Below the pieces are notes generated by a model, which was not told the origin of the DNA, ran no database searches, and saw only the letters and a list, made by a program, of their open reading frames with translations. 64,000 bases of DNA from Mycolicibacterium novocastrense (GTDB lineage: Bacteria; Actinomycetota; Actinomycetes; Mycobacteriales; Mycobacteriaceae), in contig NZ_BCTA01000021.1 of NCBI RefSeq assembly GCF_001570485.1, positions 1 to 64,000 on the forward strand, given 5' to 3'. Positions within the stretch are counted from its first letter, which is position 1; every line of letters starts with the position of its first letter. A program made the translations under genes and the position numbers. Below, piece by piece: positions 35,185-44,358 of the stretch.

Positions 35185-36274
35185 AGTGGCTCACCAACTC
35201 TCGGTCCAGCGTCAGAAGGACGAAGCCGATCTCCAAACCGGATGCCAACGCGATCAAAGCGATGGTCTCCCCGGGCGAGATGCGCCGAGCCTCGAGCTCT
35301 TCGATGAGCGCGACGGTGTGCGTCGTCGACGCGGTGTTGCCGTAACGGTCGACGGTGATGACCGCCTCGTGTTTCGGAGTGGCGCCGAACTTGGCGGACA
35401 CTTCGGCCATGCCCTTTCGGATCGCGCGCGCCGACGTCTGATGGGTGATGACGTGGTCGATTTCGTCGATGGATCGTCCCGCCTCCCGAAGTACCTCGCG
35501 CAGCAGGGTAGGTGTGTTCGCCATCGCGGCCCTGTGGATGCCCCGTGCGTCGGTGAACATCCGCGCGCCCGGGTCGTTGCCCTTGGGATAACCGAGGCAG
35601 AGCCGGCTGTACTCGGCCAGCGTTGTGAAACCGGCCAGGATGATGCTGCCTAAACCGACTTGAGCTCTTTCGAGTAGGAGCGCCGCCCCTGCATCGCCAA
35701 GGGTCAGGGACGCCAGTTCCTTGCTCATGATGTTGTGCACGTGGCGCGCGGCGTTGCGGCCCAGCTGGGAGATGTACTCGCCACTGACGATCAAGGCCCG
35801 CTTCACGGCGCCCTGCCGGATCATGTTGTTGGCAATGGTGACTCCGGTGAGCATCCCGGCACACGCGTTGTTGAGATCGAAGGTCATCGCCGAATGGGCG
35901 CCGATGGCGTGTGCCACCGCCGAACTCATCGTCGGCTCCAACCTCTGTGTGAGACCGCCGCGAAACTTCGTGATGCTGCAGTTGATGAGCAGGTCGATCG
36001 ACGCCGGATCCCGTTCGGCCTTCTCGAGGCAATCGATGGCCGCGGCTGTCGCCAGGGTGTAGGAGTCCTCGTCGCCGACCGAAACCCGTCGCTCACGAAT
36101 TCCGGTCAGCCGCTCAAGATCGATGTGGGTGTGGTGGCGTGTGGTCGACATCAGGTCGTCGGTCGCCAGGTGCGTTGGTGGCAGGTGCCGCCCCGCACCT
36201 GCCACCCGGGCCTCGAACATCGGGGACGGCCCGTGCGACGGCGGCTCCATCACCAGCCAATGCGTGCCTGCCAT
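35168..36274 (-). CDS. 3-oxoacyl-ACP synthase III-like enzyme (first of a pair)
   Basis: A 368-residue KAS III. The complete catalytic triad is visible: Cys in FDLNNACAGMLTGVTIANNM, His in VITHQTSARAIRKGMAEV and Asn in DRYGNTASTTHTV. It condenses an acyl-CoA starter with an acyl-ACP extender, or acts in non-decarboxylative condensation. ATG 36274 is preferred because the DosR-like site lies 57 bases upstream; ATG 36250 and 36331 are alternatives. Together with the gene at 34315, it forms a two-gene unit of unknown product; nearest metabolic companions here are the two WS/DGATs and the ACP. Confidence 0.85.
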   Translation of the reverse strand: MAGTHWLVMEPPSHGPSPMFEARVAGAGRHLPPTHLATDDLMSTTRHHTHIDLERLTGIRERRVSVGDEDSYTLATAAAIDCLEKAERDPASIDLLINCSITKFRGGLTQRLEPTMSSAVAHAIGAHSAMTFDLNNACAGMLTGVTIANNMIRQGAVKRALIVSGEYISQLGRNAARHVHNIMSKELASLTLGDAGAALLLERAQVGLGSIILAGFTTLAEYSRLCLGYPKGNDPGARMFTDARGIHRAAMANTPTLLREVLREAGRSIDEIDHVITHQTSARAIRKGMAEVSAKFGATPKHEAVITVDRYGNTASTTHTVALIEELEARRISPGETIALIALASGLEIGFVLLTLDRELVSHYGNRH

Positions 36275-36330
36275 GCGCTCAGCATCCAATGTCGACGACG
36301 CGCGAAACAGAGCGTTTCGGCCGTGCGCCA

Positions 36331-36350
36331 CAGGGACCTTCGGCCCTTAG
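36331..36350. promoter_or_regulatory. DosR-box-like site between the KAS III pair and a broken gene
   Basis: CAGGGACCTTCGGCCCTTAG has both half-sites (GGGAC, GGCCC) with the right spacing; it is among the best matches in the window. It lies 57 bases upstream of the minus-strand KAS III start and about 30 bases before the plus-strand remnant at 36382. Confidence 0.7.
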
Positions 36351-36381
36351 TCGGTCGCCCGCGTGGACGTGGCGTCGGACC

Positions 36382-36860
36382 ATGGCAAGGGAGAACGGAT
36401 GGCTGGCGACGGCGATGGCGTACTCCCTGCTGGAACGAGCAGTGGGCGCGACTATCCACAATGCGAAGTGCGTCCATCCGCAATGGCAGGACCTGTCCGT
36501 GGGCGACACCGTGGGGCTGCACGCCGGTACGGCGACATGGGCCGGCAAGTGGTGGCCGCGATCGACCCGCAGGCTTACCTCGCGCTGGTGTCACCCGAGG
36601 ATTTCGTGCGATTGCAGCGTGGGAAGAAGGCGAAAGGGGCGTGGACCTCTCACCTTCGCCGCACGGGCAGCTGGACGCGCCTGCTGGTCAGGGGCAGTGG
36701 GGGCGCGGCCGGACACGCCCTGTTCGACATCGTCCACTTCGTCATGGAGCAGAAGATGCTGCGCGGTATTCGCGATCGGGCGCAGCAAAAGGCGGCGAAC
36801 GATCGAGCCGGAGCCACGATGTACGAGTTGCCGAACGAGCGAATAGCAGCACCCCGCTAG
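36382..36860 (+). pseudogene. SRPBCC-family protein gene, frameshifted
   Basis: One frame carries the N-terminal part, NGWLATAMAYSLLERAVGAT followed by IHNAKCVHPQWQDLSVGDTV, from ATG 36382 to about 36545. The next frame carries the rest: VVAAIDPQAYLALVSPEDFV and then ALFDIVHFVMEQKMLRGIRD to the stop at 36860. Both parts match one mycobacterial SRPBCC family (pattern IH-A--V-P-WQ-L-VGD and MS-KMLRGIRDRA). A single-base change near 36540-36552 links the frames, and the N-terminal ~40 residues of the family are poorly conserved or missing. It probably encoded a lipid- or small-ligand-binding protein under the box at 36331. Confidence 0.68.
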
Positions 36861-36902
36861 CGCGTAAACGGCATCGTCAAATACCACCAATTACTCGCAT
36901 AG

Positions 36903-38654
<1,752 letters not shown>

Positions 38655-38663
38655 CGGGGTGGT

Positions 38664-39116
38664 TCAGGACGAGGTCGCGCTCGTGTTCTCTGCCCGATAC
38701 CTCGGCAGGCCGCGTTCCCGGAATCGGCGGCCGGTCATCTTCTCGGTGCGGATGCGCACGAAGTGATCCCGACGACCGTCGACCCACGGCTGGATGAATG
38801 TGCCTGCCACTTCCAGCAATTCGTCGACATCGGTGATCGGCTCGGCGTGCCCGACGACGGTGACGCTCCAACCGGTCCGCAGATCGGCGTCGAGCTCGTC
38901 GGCCTGGAAGGCCACGACCTGATTGTCGGTGGCCGCGGCGAGCTTCGGCCCGCCGGCGACTCGTATCACCACGTCGTCGTGCCACAGCCGGAAGTTGACC
39001 GGCTGCACCGCGGGTAAGGCATCCTCGGTGAAGACCAGCCGACCCACCCGCACGCCTTGCAGCAAGTCCAGGCACTGCCTGCGGTTGAGGTCCTCCAGTT
39101 CGTGTCCTTTGGTCAT
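38664..39116 (-). CDS. PPOX-fold protein downstream of WS/DGAT
   Basis: A 150-residue split-barrel protein related to the one at 33766: LNRRQCLDLLQGVRVGRLVF, PAVQPVNFRLWHDDVVIRV and VRIRTEKMTGRRFRERGLP. It has the core of pyridoxamine-5'-phosphate-oxidase-like FMN/F420 proteins. ATG 39116 is preferred to ATG 39125 because AGGAGG is nine bases before it, whereas it abuts 39125. It starts six bases after the WS/DGAT stop and converges with dosS. Confidence 0.85.
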   Translation of the reverse strand: MTKGHELEDLNRRQCLDLLQGVRVGRLVFTEDALPAVQPVNFRLWHDDVVIRVAGGPKLAAATDNQVVAFQADELDADLRTGWSVTVVGHAEPITDVDELLEVAGTFIQPWVDGRRDHFVRIRTEKMTGRRFRERGLPRYRAENTSATSS

Positions 39117-39121
39117 CGTCC

Positions 39122-40531
39122 TCATCCTCCTTGAACCAGAGCGAGAGTGCCGACGGGGGTGCACCGCCAGTGGCCGACGCTCAAGTCGGCCAGCCGGGTC
39201 ACGGCTCGCTCGATCCCTTCGGCGAGTTCTTCGACGTCGGGTGCGGCGTCGTAATCGCCGATGATCCCGAACGCGAGGTGGTCGGCGTAGCTCAGGATCG
39301 CGATGCCGGTGCGCAGTCGCAGGGCCAGCGGCGGGATCGGGAGCAACCGGATGACCTCGCGGCCTTTGAGGTGCAACCGTTTACGGGGACCGGGCACGTT
39401 TGTCGCCAGCGTGACGACGCCGCGCTGAGGGAGTCGGGTCAACGTGCGCACCGTCCACGCTGTCAGCGGGAAGGGGATCACGTTCGCCGCGGAGACCAGG
39501 AGATTGCCGGCCTCGCGCTGTCCGCTCGCCTTCGACCTGCAGAGACGGGCGTGCACGGTCTGCAGCTGCTGAATCGGGTCGGCCTTGTCGACGGGAAGAT
39601 AGGGCAGCATCACCGACACGCGGTTGTCGGGTTCGTCGGCCGCATCCGGGGACCGCACCGAAACCGGCACCAGGGTGCGTAGCGCGGTGCGGCGGGGCTT
39701 CTCACCGCGACGCATCAGAAGGCTGCGGTAGCTGTCGGTGATCGCCGCCAGCGCGACGTCGTTGACCGTGACGTCGAACCGCTCGCAGATGCGGTGCACG
39801 TCCGGCAGTGACACCTCGACTGCGGCGTAGCGGCGCATGTCGGTCACCGGACCGGTCAGCGACGACGAGGGGGTCGGCCGCAGAAGTCCGCCCGCTATCT
39901 CGACGGCGCCGTGCAGAGCCTGCGTCGCGGCACAACTCACACCTACAGACGTCCGCCACGCCGCGGTCATCCAGTCGATCGGGTTGAGCGACAGGGCGGG
40001 CAGCCGCGGGCCTTTCGGCGCCGGCCGCGCAGCACGAAGCGCCCTCGCGGGTGCCTCGCCGTCGTGCCCGTCGCATAGGCGCGCGAGCAGATGGGTCGCC
40101 GCGACCCCGTCGGCGATGCAGTGGTGGATCTTCATCAGCATCGCCCACCGGTTGTGCGCCAGACCGTCGACGATCCAGCACTCCCACAACGGCCTGTCGC
40201 GGTCCAGGCGGCGTTCCATGACTTCGGCGGCCCAGCGGAACAGGGCCGCGTCGTCGCCGGGCCGGGGCAGCGCCGCCCGACGGATGTGGTGGGTGATGTC
40301 GACCTGCGCATCGTCGACCCAGTCGGGGGCCTCGAGGTCCAGCGGATGGGTGCGCAATACCTGCCGGAAGCGGGGGACCGTCAGAACTCGCTCGCTGAGA
40401 TCGGCGACCAGCGAATCGAATTCGGGCATCGGCCCGGCGAGGACGGCGATGGCGCCGATCGCGAGGCTCACGTGGGGGTCGGAGTCTTCGGCGTGCAGGA
40501 ATCCGGCGTCCAGTGTCGTGAGCTGCTCCAT
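39122..40531 (-). CDS. Wax ester synthase / diacylglycerol acyltransferase (second copy)
   Basis: A 469-residue WS/DGAT. Catalytic motif HHCIADG at 136-142; [53 protein letters not shown] and [11 protein letters not shown] follow the family order. By eye it is about 55-60% like the copy at 11901, so the two are paralogues, not alleles of one duplication event. A DosR-like site lies 33-52 bases upstream, inside the ferredoxin 3' end. It makes triacylglycerol or wax ester for storage in hypoxia. Confidence 0.93.
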   Translation of the reverse strand: MEQLTTLDAGFLHAEDSDPHVSLAIGAIAVLAGPMPEFDSLVADLSERVLTVPRFRQVLRTHPLDLEAPDWVDDAQVDITHHIRRAALPRPGDDAALFRWAAEVMERRLDRDRPLWECWIVDGLAHNRWAMLMKIHHCIADGVAATHLLARLCDGHDGEAPARALRAARPAPKGPRLPALSLNPIDWMTAAWRTSVGVSCAATQALHGAVEIAGGLLRPTPSSSLTGPVTDMRRYAAVEVSLPDVHRICERFDVTVNDVALAAITDSYRSLLMRRGEKPRRTALRTLVPVSVRSPDAADEPDNRVSVMLPYLPVDKADPIQQLQTVHARLCRSKASGQREAGNLLVSAANVIPFPLTAWTVRTLTRLPQRGVVTLATNVPGPRKRLHLKGREVIRLLPIPPLALRLRTGIAILSYADHLAFGIIGDYDAAPDVEELAEGIERAVTRLADLSVGHWRCTPVGTLALVQGG

Positions 40532-40563
40532 TCCTCCACTCTCGGCGAGCGGCGGACGCGTTA

Positions 40564-40583
40564 GTAGAGCCTTAGGTCCCTAC
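40564..40583 (-). promoter_or_regulatory. DosR-box-like site for the second WS/DGAT
   Basis: On the minus strand it reads GTAGGGACCTAAGGCTCTAC, a near-perfect inverted repeat with DosR spacing (GGGAC / GCTC). It overlaps the ferredoxin stop codon, giving WS/DGAT its own promoter in addition to possible read-through. Confidence 0.7.
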
Positions 40584-40922
40584 TTCACGCGGCGGCATTA
40601 CCGCGACCAGAGGCGCGTCGACGCCGACGGGGCCGAGCTTGGCGAAACCGCCCGGGATACCGAGGGGAGTGTCGCGGCCGGGCAGGACCTGGGAGAAGAA
40701 CGCGGCATTGTCGGCGAGGTGGCCTTGCTCGTCGTCGGGCAGGTCCGTCTCGAAGTAGATCGCGTCTTCTTCGCACGCCAGCTTGCATGCTCCGCAGTCC
40801 ACGCATTCGTCGGGGTTGATGTACATCGATCTTGCGCCCTCGTAGATGCAGTCGACCGGGCACTCCGGCACACACGACTTGTGCATCACGTCCACGCACG
40901 CACTGCTGATCACGTAGGTCAT
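40572..40922 (-). CDS. fdxA: 7Fe ferredoxin (FdxA type)
   Basis: A 116-residue low-potential electron carrier. Clusters: [3Fe-4S]/[4Fe-4S] Cys at C9, C17, C21, C25 (CVDVMHKSCVPECPVDC) and C40, C43, C46, C50 (CVDCGACKLAC). The second cluster set is the classic CX2CX2CX3CP-like pattern, here ending CEED. DosR-regulated FdxA (Rv2007c) is the close relative. ATG 40922 is chosen because DosR-like site 40979 lies 57 bases upstream. Possible donors and acceptors here: hydrogenase, nitroreductases. Confidence 0.92.
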   Translation of the reverse strand: MTYVISSACVDVMHKSCVPECPVDCIYEGARSMYINPDECVDCGACKLACEEDAIYFETDLPDDEQGHLADNAAFFSQVLPGRDTPLGIPGGFAKLGPVGVDAPLVAVMPPREVGT

Positions 40923-40978
40923 GGCCGCAGTGTAGGAACGGCCGGGCTTCGCCGTCGCGGGTCGAAGGCCGGTAGCTT

Positions 40979-40998
40979 CGAGGACCAAAGTCCCTGGC
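40979..40998. promoter_or_regulatory. DosR-box-like site for ferredoxin and possibly TMEM175
   Basis: CGAGGACCAAAGTCCCTGGC: GGAC/GTCC halves around CAAA, one of the best symmetric matches in the window. It sits 57 bases upstream of the minus-strand ferredoxin start and about 55 bases upstream of the plus-strand channel gene at 41053. Confidence 0.72.
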
Positions 40999-41052
40999 GC
41001 GGTGGGCCCGAATAGCTCCGCAGGCAGGTCGGTGGAGGGATACTCAACCACT

Positions 41053-41697
41053 GTGGCGGCTGAACGGGCCGAGGCTGCTCGACCGTCTGGATACCGGACG
41101 ACCCGGATGGAAGCGTTCAGCGATGGTGTGTTCGCCATAGCGATCACCCTGTTGGTCCTCGAGATCGGTGTGCCCGACGGTTCCGAGGATGACCTGCTGG
41201 CTGCCGTGGTGCGCCAGTGGCCGTCGTATCTGACGTATCTTGTGAGCTTCTCGACGATCGGCGCGGTGTGGCTCGAACACACGGTGATCACCGAATTCCT
41301 CGACCGCGCCACCCCCGCGCTCATCCGGCTCAACCTGCTGCTGTTGATGCTGGTCTCATTCCTGCCGTTCCCCACTCGGCTGTTGGGGGACTACATCGCC
41401 GAGAGTGATGCCCAACGTGTCGCGGTGACCGTTTACGGCATCAACCTGCTCTTGGTGTCGGTGGTGGTCTCGTTGATGTGGCGTTATGCCGTGTGGCAAC
41501 GCTTGATCAGGGCCGGCGTGGCCGACGCGGATGTCAGACTCATCAGCAAGAGGCTCACTCCGGGCCTGGCCGGCTACGCCGTGTTCATTGCGGCGGGGCT
41601 GTTCGCCCCGATCATCGCCGTCTTCGGCTACCTGATGATCGCCGTGTACTTCATCGTGCCCTTCGCTGCGCTGCGGGCTGCCGGACGAGCGCGCTGA
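41053..41697 (+). CDS. TMEM175-type potassium channel
   Basis: A 214-residue protein with six predicted membrane segments. The signature RMEAFSDGVFAIAITLLVLE is the TMEM175 TM1 motif (RxxxFSD), which forms the pore of bacterial tetrameric K+ channels. Start is uncertain: GTG 41053 (VAAERAEAARPSGYRTTRME) is chosen over GTG 41002, which lies too close to the DosR-like site, but ATG 41107 would also retain the signature. It reads away from the ferredoxin and is followed by a strong hairpin. Confidence 0.85.
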   Translation: MAAERAEAARPSGYRTTRMEAFSDGVFAIAITLLVLEIGVPDGSEDDLLAAVVRQWPSYLTYLVSFSTIGAVWLEHTVITEFLDRATPALIRLNLLLLMLVSFLPFPTRLLGDYIAESDAQRVAVTVYGINLLLVSVVVSLMWRYAVWQRLIRAGVADADVRLISKRLTPGLAGYAVFIAAGLFAPIIAVFGYLMIAVYFIVPFAALRAAGRAR

Positions 41698-41715
41698 CCG
41701 GTGGAGTCGAGCGTT

Positions 41716-41748
41716 GGCACGAGCTCGACGGACATTCGAGCTCGTGCC
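41716..41748. terminator. Bidirectional hairpin between convergent TMEM175 and DoxX genes
   Basis: GGCACGAGCTCGA and TCGAGCTCGTGCC are perfect 13-bp complements with a 7-base loop. It sits between two convergent stop codons (41697 and 41766), the expected place for a shared intrinsic terminator. Confidence 0.75.
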
Positions 41749-41765
41749 CACGGTCGGCATCTAGC

Positions 41766-42215
41766 TCATCGCGTGGCCCGGGTGTGCAACGGTGCGTCGT
41801 ACACCGAGGCCAGCCGGCCGAGTGTCAACGCGCCCAGCAGCAGACCGAAGTCGCGCAAGGCGACGTCGTAGAACCCGGGGTAGGTCACCAGGTTGACGAT
41901 GATGCCCGCGAGCCAGAGGGCGACGACGTACGCGGCGTATCGCGGTTTCACCGCGACCGCGATTCCGGCCACGATCTCGACCACGCCGACGATCAACATC
42001 GTCTGATGTGCGGTGAACGGGCTGAGGTCGACGATCCACGGTGCGAGGTAACCCTCCCAGTCGGTCAGCACGTTGGTGAACTTGTCGAGGCCCATCACGA
42101 TCGGCAGCACCGTGAACCCGATCCTCAGGATCAGGTAGGCCGCGTAGACGGGATCGGTGCGGGCACGCAGCAGGGGGCTCGTCGGGTGGTCGACCGAAGA
42201 ATTCGAGGTGGTCAT
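41766..42215 (-). CDS. DoxX-family membrane protein
   Basis: A 149-residue protein with four membrane segments (LRIGFTVLPIVMGLDKF, MLIVGVVEIVAGIAVAV, YVVALWLAGIIVNLVT, DFGLLLGALTLGRLA), typical of DoxX-like quinone-reactive proteins linked to redox and thiol stress. ATG 42215 follows AGAAAGGAAC. It is divergent from the regulator at 42308; the two share a short AT-rich promoter region and are probably a regulated pair. Confidence 0.85.
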   Translation of the reverse strand: MTTSNSSVDHPTSPLLRARTDPVYAAYLILRIGFTVLPIVMGLDKFTNVLTDWEGYLAPWIVDLSPFTAHQTMLIVGVVEIVAGIAVAVKPRYAAYVVALWLAGIIVNLVTYPGFYDVALRDFGLLLGALTLGRLASVYDAPLHTRATR

Positions 42216-42307
42216 GATGACGTTCCTTTCTAGAAATAAACTTTATGTCTTTTAGAGCACACCCATTGGCGAGTTTTGTCAAGAGTTTTTAGTGATAGAA
42301 TTTCGGG
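42216..42307. promoter_or_regulatory. AT-rich divergent promoter, DoxX and its regulator
   Basis: This region is visibly AT-rich against a ~66% GC background. On the minus strand, TTGACA is followed 17 bases later by TGCTCT, then TAAAAGACATAAAGTTTATT, a plausible SigA-type promoter for DoxX. AAAACTC occurs twice as a direct repeat on either side of TTGACA, a likely repressor-binding element. The regulator ORF starts at 42308, just beyond. Confidence 0.5.
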
Positions 42308-42970
42308 GTGGCTGCGCAGTTCACCGACCCCGCCTCCGTGGCGGCACTGACCAGCCTGGACGATCCGATTCGCCGTCGGCTCTACGAGTTCGTCGTGGAG
42401 CGTGACGAGCCGGTCTCCAGGGAGGCGGCCGCAGCGGCGGTCGGGATCGGTCGCACCCTGGCCGCCTATCACTTGGACAAACTCGCCGACGGTGGCCTGC
42501 TGGCCGTCAGCTATCAGCGGCCGGCCGGTCGTGGCGGCCCCGGCGCCGGGCGCCCGGCCAAGCTCTACACCAGGACCGCGGACGAGATCGTCGTCAGCAT
42601 CCCGCCGCGCGACTATCTGTTGCTCGCCCGGTTGCTGGTCTCCTCGATCGAGCAGGACGCCGGGGGAGCGGTGCGATCGGCCCTGGGCGCGGCCGCCCGC
42701 GAAACCGGACGGCGGGCCGCGATCGACGCCGAGGGTGACATGGTGGCCGCGTTGCGCGACTGCGGATATCTACCTCAGTCGGATGCCGAGGGCGGTATCA
42801 CCCTGCGCAACTGCCCGTTTCACTCGGTGGCGAAGGACCATTTGGAGGTCGTCTGCGGTCTCAACCTGCAGCTGGTCGAGGGTGTGATCGACGGCAGTTC
42901 AGCGCCCGGCGCGCGTGCGGAGCTCAGCCCTCGGCAGGGCCGATGCTGTGTTCTGGTGCACGGCGCCTGA
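42308..42970 (+). CDS. Helix-turn-helix regulator with conserved cysteines (SufR-like)
   Basis: A 220-residue protein with an N-terminal winged HTH (SLDDPIRRRLYEFVVERDEP, GIGRTLAAYHLDKLADGGLL) and a C-terminal domain holding C152, C169 (RNCPFHSVAKDH), C183 (EVVCGLNLQ) and C213-C214 (GRCCVLV). The C169-X13-C183 spacing and the NCPFH segment recall SufR, which binds a labile FeS cluster, but not all spacings match. I infer an FeS- or metal-sensing repressor of the divergent doxX gene. GTG 42308 is the start. Its 3' end converges on narI. Confidence 0.82.
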   Translation: MAAQFTDPASVAALTSLDDPIRRRLYEFVVERDEPVSREAAAAAVGIGRTLAAYHLDKLADGGLLAVSYQRPAGRGGPGAGRPAKLYTRTADEIVVSIPPRDYLLLARLLVSSIEQDAGGAVRSALGAAARETGRRAAIDAEGDMVAALRDCGYLPQSDAEGGITLRNCPFHSVAKDHLEVVCGLNLQLVEGVIDGSSAPGARAELSPRQGRCCVLVHGA

Positions 42971-42971
42971 T

Positions 42972-43703
42972 TCACCAACCGCGGCGATGCGGGCGCGATC
43001 CGACCAGCTCGCCCGTGTCGACGACGTCGCGGCTGCGGTAGACGATGTAGGGCCGGAACAGGTAGCCGATGGGCGCGCTGAACACGTGCACCAGCCGCGT
43101 GAACGGCCACAGACAGAACAGCACCAGGGCGATGATGACGTGGATGTGGAACCACAGCGGCGCCTGGGCCATCAGGTCACCGCGCGGTTGCAGGATCCAG
43201 ATTGACCGGAACCACGGCGACACCGTCTGCCGGTAGTCGTGCTCGGCGCCGACGGGGGTCGCGCCGATCAGCGTGCACGCGAGGCCTGCGACGATGGCCA
43301 TCACCAGGACCAGGTACATCACTTTGTCGTTGGCGGTCGTGGCGAGGAAGACCGGCCCCGTGGTGCGACGGCGGAAGACCAGCAACGCGATACCCGTCAG
43401 CGTGGTGACGCCGGCGATCGCACCGAGCACCATCGCCTGGATGTGGTACGCGTGATCGCTGAGTCCGATTGCGTCGGTCCATGATTCGGGAATCACCAGC
43501 CCGATGATGTGTCCGACGATCACGACCAGGATGCCGAAGTGGAACATCGGGCTGCCGATGCGCAGCAGCCGTGATTCGTACAGCTGCGACGAGCGGGTGG
43601 TCCAGCCGAACTTGTCGTAGCGGTACCGCCACCAGATGCCGACCGCCACGATCGCCAGCGTCACGTACGGCACCACGTCCCAGAAGATCTCCCAGCCCGA
43701 CAT
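42972..43703 (-). CDS. narI: Respiratory nitrate reductase gamma subunit (cytochrome b)
   Basis: A 243-residue protein with five membrane segments that carries two b haems and takes electrons from menaquinol. Haem-ligand histidines are visible in MFHFGILVVIVGH (two) and in APLWFHIHVIIAL and TRLVHVFSAP. It is the last gene of the nar operon; ATG 43703 lies one base after the narJ stop. Membrane anchor for NarGH. Confidence 0.94.
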   Translation of the reverse strand: MSGWEIFWDVVPYVTLAIVAVGIWWRYRYDKFGWTTRSSQLYESRLLRIGSPMFHFGILVVIVGHIIGLVIPESWTDAIGLSDHAYHIQAMVLGAIAGVTTLTGIALLVFRRRTTGPVFLATTANDKVMYLVLVMAIVAGLACTLIGATPVGAEHDYRQTVSPWFRSIWILQPRGDLMAQAPLWFHIHVIIALVLFCLWPFTRLVHVFSAPIGYLFRPYIVYRSRDVVDTGELVGSRPHRRGW

Positions 43704-43704
43704 G

Positions 43705-44358
43705 TCAAACTCCTTGTGCGCGTCGTGGCGGCACGGTCAACGTAAACGGTTGTAGACCAACCGATTCAGTGGGCGGGCCGGCGGCGGCCAGTCGCTGTGC
43801 CCGTTGGATGTCCTGCTCGGTACGCGCCGGAAGTGTTTGGCAGACGGCGGCGACGGCGGGTGCGTACGGGGATGCGGACTGCTGCAACGCCTCGCACAGC
43901 AGGTCGATGGGGGCCCGGTGCTCGACGAGCAGGCGCCGCCCCGCCGCCGGGTCGACGGTGGCGGCGAACTCGAGCACCACGGGCAGGTAGTCGGGGGCCT
44001 CACGCTCCGGCGGGTTGACGCCCGCCTCCCGGTAGGTGCGGGTGAATGCCAGCATGTGGTTGCCTCGGTTGCGGGTGTCTCCGGCCGTCCAGTACGTCAG
44101 GTACATCGTGGTGCGCCTTCGCATGTCGAACGTGTCGACATAGTCGACCTGCGCCTGCATCGGGTCCTTGGCGCGCAACGCCGCCACGGTGTCGGCGAGC
44201 AGATCTGCGGGTGCGGTGTAAAGATGCGCCAACAGCTCCTCGACGGTGGCCAGCCGCTCGGCGTGCTGGTCGTCCGGATAGGTCAACAGCAAGGCGGCCG
44301 CCTGCCACACGAGGCGATGCTCGAGGGTGGATTCGCGTCTGCTCCTGAGCAGTTTCAT
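43705..44358 (-). CDS. narJ: Nitrate reductase molybdenum cofactor assembly chaperone
   Basis: A 217-residue TorD/NarJ-family chaperone: HRLVWQAAALLLTYPDDQHA, YVDTFDMRRRTTMYLTYWTA, and EREAPDYLPVVLEFAATVD, all diagnostic. It binds the NarG N-terminus and promotes insertion of the Mo cofactor. ATG 44358 overlaps the narH stop by four bases. Confidence 0.93.
   Translation of the reverse strand: MKLLRSRRESTLEHRLVWQAAALLLTYPDDQHAERLATVEELLAHLYTAPADLLADTVAALRAKDPMQAQVDYVDTFDMRRRTTMYLTYWTAGDTRNRGNHMLAFTRTYREAGVNPPEREAPDYLPVVLEFAATVDPAAGRRLLVEHRAPIDLLCEALQQSASPYAPAVAAVCQTLPARTEQDIQRAQRLAAAGPPTESVGLQPFTLTVPPRRAQGV

Noticed and set aside
36139..36846. Single long plus-strand ORF over the KAS III promoter
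   Set aside because: It crosses the DosR-like box and only its middle shows SRPBCC similarity; better explained as a frameshifted pseudogene from 36382.
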